From Bacillota bacterium (lineage in GTDB: Bacteria > Bacillota > Clostridia > Lachnospirales > Lachnospiraceae): a DNA stretch of 47,022 nt. The DNA lies in the NCBI GenBank assembly GCA_023663285.1, contig JAMPHT010000021.1:1-47022 (forward strand), in the 5' to 3' direction. The position numbers were made by a program, and so were the translations under genes. Of the stretch, positions 42,581 through 47,022 are shown one piece after another (positions within the stretch are counted from its first letter, which is position 1; every line of letters begins with the position of its first letter). The notes under the pieces are model-generated. The model was not told where the DNA came from. It did no database searches and was given only the letters and a program-made list of their open reading frames with translations.

Positions 42581-44359
42581 TTATTCAAACTGTGAGGTGT
42601 ACAGCCGGTAATAAAAGCCCTTTTCATTCATAAGCTCCCGGTGGGTGCCCTGCTCCACGATATTACCCTCATTCACTACAAGTATCCGGTCCGCATTCTG
42701 GATGGTGGAGAGGCGGTGGGCGATGACAAAGCAGGTCTTTTCCGCCATCAGCTCCCGCATTGCGGCCTGGATCTTGCGCTCTGTTCCTGTGTCTACATTG
42801 GAGGTGGCCTCGTCTAAGATCAGCATCCTTGCGTCATACAGCATGGAGCGTGCAATGGTCAGCATCTGCTTCTGTCCCTTGGAAATATTGCCGCCGTCCT
42901 CGCTGATAACCGTGTCGTAGCCTTCGGGAAGCTGCATGATATAGTGGTGTATCCTGGCGGCTTTTGCGGCGGCCACCACCTCTTCTCTGGTAGCGCCTTC
43001 TTTACCGTAGGCAATATTCTCATAGATGGTGCCGTTGAAAAGCCAGGTGTCCTGTAGTACCATGGCATAGGCCCGGCGAAGGCTTTGGCGTGTCAGGCTG
43101 CGGATCTCATATCCGTCTACCCGTATCTCTCCCGCGTTCACATCATAAAAGCGCATGAGCAGATTGATAACGGTGGTTTTCCCCGCTCCTGTGGGACCCA
43201 CGATGGCAATCAGCCTGCCGGCCTCTGCTTTCAGGTTAAAATCCCGGAGAATCATTTTTTCAGGCACATATCCGAAGGACACGTTTTCGATTTCCACATC
43301 CCCCCTGACGTCCGTAAGTGTCAGGGCATTTTCCGCATCCAGAGCTTCCTCCGCTTCGTCCAACAGCCGGAAAACCCGTTCCGCCGCGGCAAGGGCGGAA
43401 TAGATTTCGCTGACGATATTGGCGATCTCATTGATGGGGCCGGAAAATTTCCGGGAATACAGCACAAAGGAAGAGATCTGGGCAAGGCTTACAAGGTCCT
43501 TCAGGTAAAGGATGGAGCCGAACATACCCAGCAGGGCCAACCCCAGGTTGTTGATGGAGTTCATGGTGGGGCCTATGGTCATGCCGTAATGGTTTGCCCA
43601 GTAAAAGGCTTCCGACGCCTCCTGATTTATGGTCTCAAATTTATCCAGGACCGACTCCTCTCTTGCATAGGCAAGGATGGTTTTCTGTCCGGAAAACATT
43701 TCCTCCACATAGCCGTTCATTTTGCCATAGGCGGCGGAGCGCCGGGCAAAGAGAGGGCGGGTCTTTTTGCTCATATAGCGGGTATAGAAAATAGACAGAG
43801 GTATGGTTATCAGCACCATCAGCGACAGGAGAGGGCTGATATATATCATCATGAACAGGGACCCCAGAACGGTCACCAGGCTGGTCATGATCTGCACGAT
43901 ATCCGTGGAAATGCTGGTGCTGAGCACGTCAATGTCGTAAGATACCCGACTGATGACGTCTCCGGCAGCATGGCGGTCAAAATAATTGACGGGCAGCTTC
44001 ATCAGCTTGTAAAATACATCGGACCGCATCTGTCTGGCAATATTCCGGCCAACGTTCATCATCAGGAAGTTGATGAGCAGAGTCAGGACAGAGGAGCTGA
44101 TGTAAAACAGCAGCATCAGCTTGGCATAATACCAGACCTTTTGAAAGTTTACTTTTCCTGCTCCCACTGCGGCTTCATCAATGGCGCGCCCTGCCAGGGA
44201 AGGTCCCACCAGGGCAAGAAGGTTACTGCCGATACACATAAGGGCGATCACGATCATCAGCGCCCGGAAGCGTGTGACATAACGCCAGATGCGCATAAGC
44301 GTCCCCTTAGCGTCACGGGGTTTTTCTTTTTTTGTATCTCGCTGGCCTTTCGGTGGCAT
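42581..44359 (-). CDS. ABC exporter half-transporter, catalytic-site subunit (TM288-like)
   Basis: A 592-residue fusion of a six-helix exporter membrane domain (about 25-330) and an ATPase domain (about 355-590). The ATPase has Walker A GPTGAGKTT, Q-loop VLQDTWLFNGTI, signature ISKGQKQ instead of LSGGQ, and Walker B LILDEATSNVD with the catalytic glutamate. The switch histidine is in VIAHRLSTIQ. This pattern matches the subunit that supplies the intact Walker B in heterodimeric exporters, while its altered signature faces the degenerate site. The start follows AGGAGG. Its partner is encoded 155 bases upstream. Substrate unknown; drugs, lipids or peptides are possible. Confidence 0.93.
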   Translation of the reverse strand: MPPKGQRDTKKEKPRDAKGTLMRIWRYVTRFRALMIVIALMCIGSNLLALVGPSLAGRAIDEAAVGAGKVNFQKVWYYAKLMLLFYISSSVLTLLINFLMMNVGRNIARQMRSDVFYKLMKLPVNYFDRHAAGDVISRVSYDIDVLSTSISTDIVQIMTSLVTVLGSLFMMIYISPLLSLMVLITIPLSIFYTRYMSKKTRPLFARRSAAYGKMNGYVEEMFSGQKTILAYAREESVLDKFETINQEASEAFYWANHYGMTIGPTMNSINNLGLALLGMFGSILYLKDLVSLAQISSFVLYSRKFSGPINEIANIVSEIYSALAAAERVFRLLDEAEEALDAENALTLTDVRGDVEIENVSFGYVPEKMILRDFNLKAEAGRLIAIVGPTGAGKTTVINLLMRFYDVNAGEIRVDGYEIRSLTRQSLRRAYAMVLQDTWLFNGTIYENIAYGKEGATREEVVAAAKAARIHHYIMQLPEGYDTVISEDGGNISKGQKQMLTIARSMLYDARMLILDEATSNVDTGTERKIQAAMRELMAEKTCFVIAHRLSTIQNADRILVVNEGNIVEQGTHRELMNEKGFYYRLYTSQFE

Positions 44360-44514
44360 ATTTTCCTCCTGTTGGTGTATATTGTCTGCGCGTAGCTGTG
44401 CATAGCTTTTTCTGCCTGAGTTAGCTGTGCATCCTCAGCGCATTTTGCCTTCGGCTTTGCATCGTATCCTGCCTGATGCTCATGCATCGTAGATTATGCA
44501 TCGGGATCGTTGTA

Positions 44515-46269
44515 TTAAGCACTTGTCTGTGCCTCGAAGATGTCTCTATAGACGGGGCAGCTTTGCAGTAAGTGTTCATGGTTTCCGTAGCCGATGATCT
44601 TACCCTCGTCCAGCACCAGGATATTTGTCAGATTCATGATGGAGCTGACCCGCTGGGCAACCATGATCAATGTGGAGTCCCCCAGATCCTGCTGTATGGA
44701 TTTCCGCAGGGCGGCGTCCGTCCGATAGTCCAGAGCGCTGGAGGAGTCGTCCAGGATCAGGATCTCCGGCTTGTCCGCCACGGCCCTGGCAATCAGCGTC
44801 CGCTGCTTCTGCCCGCCGCTTAGATTTGCCCCCTTAATGTCCGCCATATAGTCGTATTTTCCTTCAAGTCCATCAATGAAATCCGCCAGACGTGCAATCT
44901 CTGCCGCATGGATCATTTCGTTTTCCGGTACGTTCCGGCCGAAGGTAATATTTTCCCGCAGGGTATCGTTGAAAATAGTGTCGTTCTGGAGCGCGATCCC
45001 GAATTTTCTGCGCAGGTCGTCCTTCTCGTAAGTGCGCACATCCCGTCCGTCTATGTAGACCCCGCCTTCATTGCAGTCATAAAAACGCATCAGCAGATTT
45101 AAAATCGTGGTCTTTCCGCTTCCGGATGCGCCGATGATACCAAGGGATTCCCCACGGCCTATGGAAAAGTGAATGTCTGACAGGCACTTTTCCTGGATAC
45201 CGCCTGCAAATCCCTCGGAAGGCTGGGTCCCTGCATTTTCATGGTATGCGAAGCTTACATGATCGAATGCGATATGAGCGTCTGTGACAAGCCGCTCCTC
45301 CTCCCGGAAGGGAAGCACCGGCTGGTCGTCCTCCGCCTCCAGGATAAGCCGGATGCGGTCTGCGGAGGCAGTCGCTTTGGACATCATCATGAAGATGCGG
45401 TTCAGGCCCATGACGCCCTGTAGGATCATATTAAAATAGGTCAGAAAAGCCAGAATGACGCCGGGCTTGGTGACGCCGCTGTTTACCCGGTGGGCGCCCA
45501 CAATGACTACCAGAGTAAGGCCGATGTTTAAAAACAGCTGCATGATGGGACCCGGCATTGCCATGGTCACGCCCGCTTTGATGTCGGCGTTTGTCATGTC
45601 CCGGTTTGCAGCGTCAAACCGCTTTTTTTCATATTCTTCCTTGGAGAGGGCCTTGACCACCCGGATTCCCGTGATATTTTCCCGCATGACCCTGACAATG
45701 CCGTCCACGCCCCGCTGCACCTTATCGTACAGGGGGATGCCATGTCGGGTCACGGTGTAGATGATAACGCCCAAAACGGGAACCATGATACAGAGGATGC
45801 CGGACAGAGCGGGGTCCATAGTCATGGTGACCACAATGCCTCCCAGCAGCATGACAGGGGCCCGGATGCCCATGGCCTGCATGGAGACGATGAAATTCTG
45901 CACGTTATAAGAGTCGGAGGTCATGCGCGAGGTCAGGGAAGGAAGCCCGAATCGGTCAAACTGGGCGCCGGACAGGTTTATGGTCTTTTGAAACAGGTCA
46001 TGCCGCAGGCTTCGGATACAGTCCCGCCCTGTGGCGCAGGCCCGGTGGTTTGCCTGGATGTTCAGGGCGCGTACCAGAAAGGCGGCTGCAATCATGGCCA
46101 GACCCCAGGCGAACACCATGAGCACCTTCTTGGTGGGAACCACATCATCAATGATATGCTCCAGAATATAAGGAATCATCAACTCGCCCAGCGCTGCCAG
46201 AGTTTTCAGAGACACGCTGCCGGTGATCCGCTTCCAGTGTCCCTTCATATAGTGAAGTATCAGGCCCAT
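44515..46269 (-). CDS. ABC exporter half-transporter, degenerate-site subunit (TM287-like)
   Basis: A 584-residue exporter with six membrane helices followed by an ATPase domain. Walker A is GASGSGKTT, the Q-loop is ALQNDTIFNDTL and the signature is an intact LSGGQKQR. Walker B reads LILDDSSSALD, with aspartate in place of the catalytic glutamate. The switch position reads VAQRVSSI, with Gln instead of His. These two changes mark the non-hydrolysing site of heterodimeric exporters such as TM287/288. A stretch of about 20 extra residues lies just before Walker A. It is the upstream gene of the pair; the ribosome binding site is AAGGAG. Confidence 0.93.
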   Translation of the reverse strand: MGLILHYMKGHWKRITGSVSLKTLAALGELMIPYILEHIIDDVVPTKKVLMVFAWGLAMIAAAFLVRALNIQANHRACATGRDCIRSLRHDLFQKTINLSGAQFDRFGLPSLTSRMTSDSYNVQNFIVSMQAMGIRAPVMLLGGIVVTMTMDPALSGILCIMVPVLGVIIYTVTRHGIPLYDKVQRGVDGIVRVMRENITGIRVVKALSKEEYEKKRFDAANRDMTNADIKAGVTMAMPGPIMQLFLNIGLTLVVIVGAHRVNSGVTKPGVILAFLTYFNMILQGVMGLNRIFMMMSKATASADRIRLILEAEDDQPVLPFREEERLVTDAHIAFDHVSFAYHENAGTQPSEGFAGGIQEKCLSDIHFSIGRGESLGIIGASGSGKTTILNLLMRFYDCNEGGVYIDGRDVRTYEKDDLRRKFGIALQNDTIFNDTLRENITFGRNVPENEMIHAAEIARLADFIDGLEGKYDYMADIKGANLSGGQKQRTLIARAVADKPEILILDDSSSALDYRTDAALRKSIQQDLGDSTLIMVAQRVSSIMNLTNILVLDEGKIIGYGNHEHLLQSCPVYRDIFEAQTSA

Positions 46270-46283
46270 AGTCCGTCTCCTTT

Positions 46284-46607
46284 TTAAGAAGTATCCCGTT
46301 TATATAAAGTATAGACCCAAAAAGTCAGATAATCAAGAATTAAGAAAGGGAACCGGACAAAGCATTGATTGGTCCGGAAGGAACAACACCGAATGTAAAT
46401 CTTTTGCCAGACCAGGCAGAAAACTATAATCAAGTATCTTGCGGAAGTTGATGAGGAATGTAATGAGATAATGGACAGGAATGTAAGACAGATGGCAAAA
46501 AATGAAGGCGTGACGGCTATTAGCGCATGGACGAAAAAATTGTTGACGGAGATGCTGATAACCGTCACTACAATACCGACAAGATCCAAAATCATTTCAA
46601 ACACCAA
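46284..46607 (-). CDS. Possible small hydrophobic (holin-like/type I toxin) peptide, uncertain
   Basis: Read from a TTG at 46607 after AAGGCAGG, the frame begins MVFEMILDLVGIVVTVISIS, a single strongly hydrophobic segment of the kind seen in small holin-like toxins. After about 30 residues the frame continues through sequence antisense to a TnpV fragment. The original gene was therefore probably shorter and its end has been lost. Upstream on the same strand are a plausible promoter, a GGAGGGG site and a hairpin. It may be a relic or not a gene. Confidence 0.25.
   Translation of the reverse strand: MVFEMILDLVGIVVTVISISVNNFFVHALIAVTPSFFAICLTFLSIISLHSSSTSARYLIIVFCLVWQKIYIRCCSFRTNQCFVRFPFLILDYLTFWVYTLYKRDTS
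46398..46515 (+). pseudogene. TnpV-like transposon protein fragment
   Basis: Residues KYLAEVDEECNEIMDRNVRQ and MAKNEGVT (46432-46515) closely resemble the C-terminal half of TnpV-type proteins of clostridial transposons (pattern HLAEVD..C.E.MDR...QMA...GVTE). The preceding NLLPDQAENYN (46398-46430), in another frame, resembles their N-terminal part. The middle is missing and the final segment is replaced after GVT. It is therefore a decayed remnant. Confidence 0.6.
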
Positions 46608-46745
46608 TAGTGCCTGCCTTTCACGTTACTTTCCGATGTGCGAGTATCGCACATTTGTATCCCCTCCTCTAGTACTGGAAGCTCTCAAAATGTACTCATT
46701 TTGGCAAAAGGCGAACCGCTACCCGTTTTGGTAACACCCATATAT

Positions 46746-46773
46746 ATTCTATCATAGCGGCGAGTATTTGCAA
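46746..46773 (-). promoter_or_regulatory. Candidate promoter for the small hydrophobic frame
   Basis: On the minus strand TTGCAA (46773-46768) and TAGAAT (46751-46746) are 16 bases apart. Downstream come a GGAGGGG site (about 46661-46668) and a hairpin TGTGCGA/TCGCACA (46637-46653) that would cover the first ATG. Confidence 0.4.
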
Positions 46774-46843
46774 GGCGCGACAACAAATATTTTCCGAGAA
46801 ACTTATTTTGCGAAAGATTGTAAGTCTTATACGAATTAAACTG

Positions 46844-47022
46844 TCAAACCATCTCTGATATGACCTTTTGAATATCTTCATCAATACAAATCGACTGATT
46901 TTCTATCTCTTTTGGGCAGTACGCCTCTCCATAATTGATACAGGCATATACTGCTTTTTTATTGCGGGCTGTTGCCTGCCAAAACGGATATTTTATAATT
47001 ACAGGCGTATTCATTCCGACAC
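46844..47022 (-). CDS. Unidentified short protein, possibly cut by the window edge
   Basis: The minus-strand frame ending at 46844 reads MNTPVIIKYPFWQATARNKK from an ATG at 47014, for 56 residues, and remains open to the window edge. It holds two cysteines (in VYACINYGEAYCPKE) and ends DEDIQKVISEMV. No ribosome binding site is visible in the few bases before the ATG, so the true start may lie outside. I do not recognise a family. The setting next to a transposon fragment suggests mobile-element cargo. Confidence 0.45.
   Translation of the reverse strand, partial: VGMNTPVIIKYPFWQATARNKKAVYACINYGEAYCPKEIENQSICIDEDIQKVISEMV

Noticed and set aside
43085-44395. 436-residue plus-strand frame across the exporter gene
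   Set aside because: Antisense to a complete ABC exporter with all nucleotide-binding motifs.

Overview
The window looks like a chromosomal segment of a gut-type Clostridia genome, most likely Lachnospiraceae (Bacillota). The pointers are moderate-to-high GC coding sequence with AT-rich intergenic regions, strong AGGAGG-type ribosome binding sites, TTG starts, YesM/YesN-type two-component control of a sugar ABC transporter, MecA, an arginine decarboxylase of the Bacillus SpeA fold, and the carboxyspermidine route to spermidine. No rRNA, tRNA or CRISPR array was seen.

Polyamine genes frame the left 28 kb. speD, an arginine-decarboxylase-like gene, speE, a NagZ-like glycoside hydrolase and carboxynorspermidine dehydrogenase lie at 238-6179. 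Carboxynorspermidine decarboxylase (nspC), agmatine deiminase (aguA) and N-carbamoylputrescine amidase (aguB) lie at 24648-28067. Together they would take arginine to agmatine, N-carbamoylputrescine and putrescine. Spermidine could then be made both from decarboxylated S-adenosylmethionine (SpeD/SpeE) and from aspartate semialdehyde (dehydrogenase plus NspC). A strong intrinsic terminator lies 30 bases before speD with no room for a promoter after it, which suggests an attenuated leader.

Between the two polyamine blocks lie about 18 kb of other genes. First is a glycan-use locus: a GH88 unsaturated uronyl hydrolase, a GPH-type sugar symporter, a GH78 rhamnosidase, a GH3 glycosidase and a divergent AraC regulator, with a rubredoxin gene. 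Next come an Rpn-like nuclease/transposase gene, a lipoprotein serpin, and a three-gene signalling cassette (response regulator and two soluble hybrid histidine kinases, one with a PocR domain) that reads directly into nspC.

The middle, 28.1-38.6 kb, has a PIN-domain toxin-antitoxin pair and then a second carbohydrate locus. A cytoplasmic heparinase II/III-like lyase and a YesM/YesN two-component system are on the minus strand. A lipoprotein sugar-binding protein and two ABC permeases are on the plus strand, with an unusual F5/8-type-C-like protein encoded between the permeases. A near-perfect cre site lies in the divergent promoter region. The cytoplasmic lyase here and the GH88 enzyme of the first locus both fit uronic-acid-containing oligosaccharides.

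The right part, 38.6-47 kb, holds a structured non-coding stretch, a methyl-accepting chemotaxis protein and mecA. It also holds a membrane-anchored MerR regulator with a YbjQ-family gene behind a textbook 19-base-spacer MerR promoter, and a heterodimeric ABC exporter pair with one degenerate ATP site. The edge carries mobile-element debris: a TnpV-like fragment, a possible small hydrophobic toxin and an unidentified short gene.
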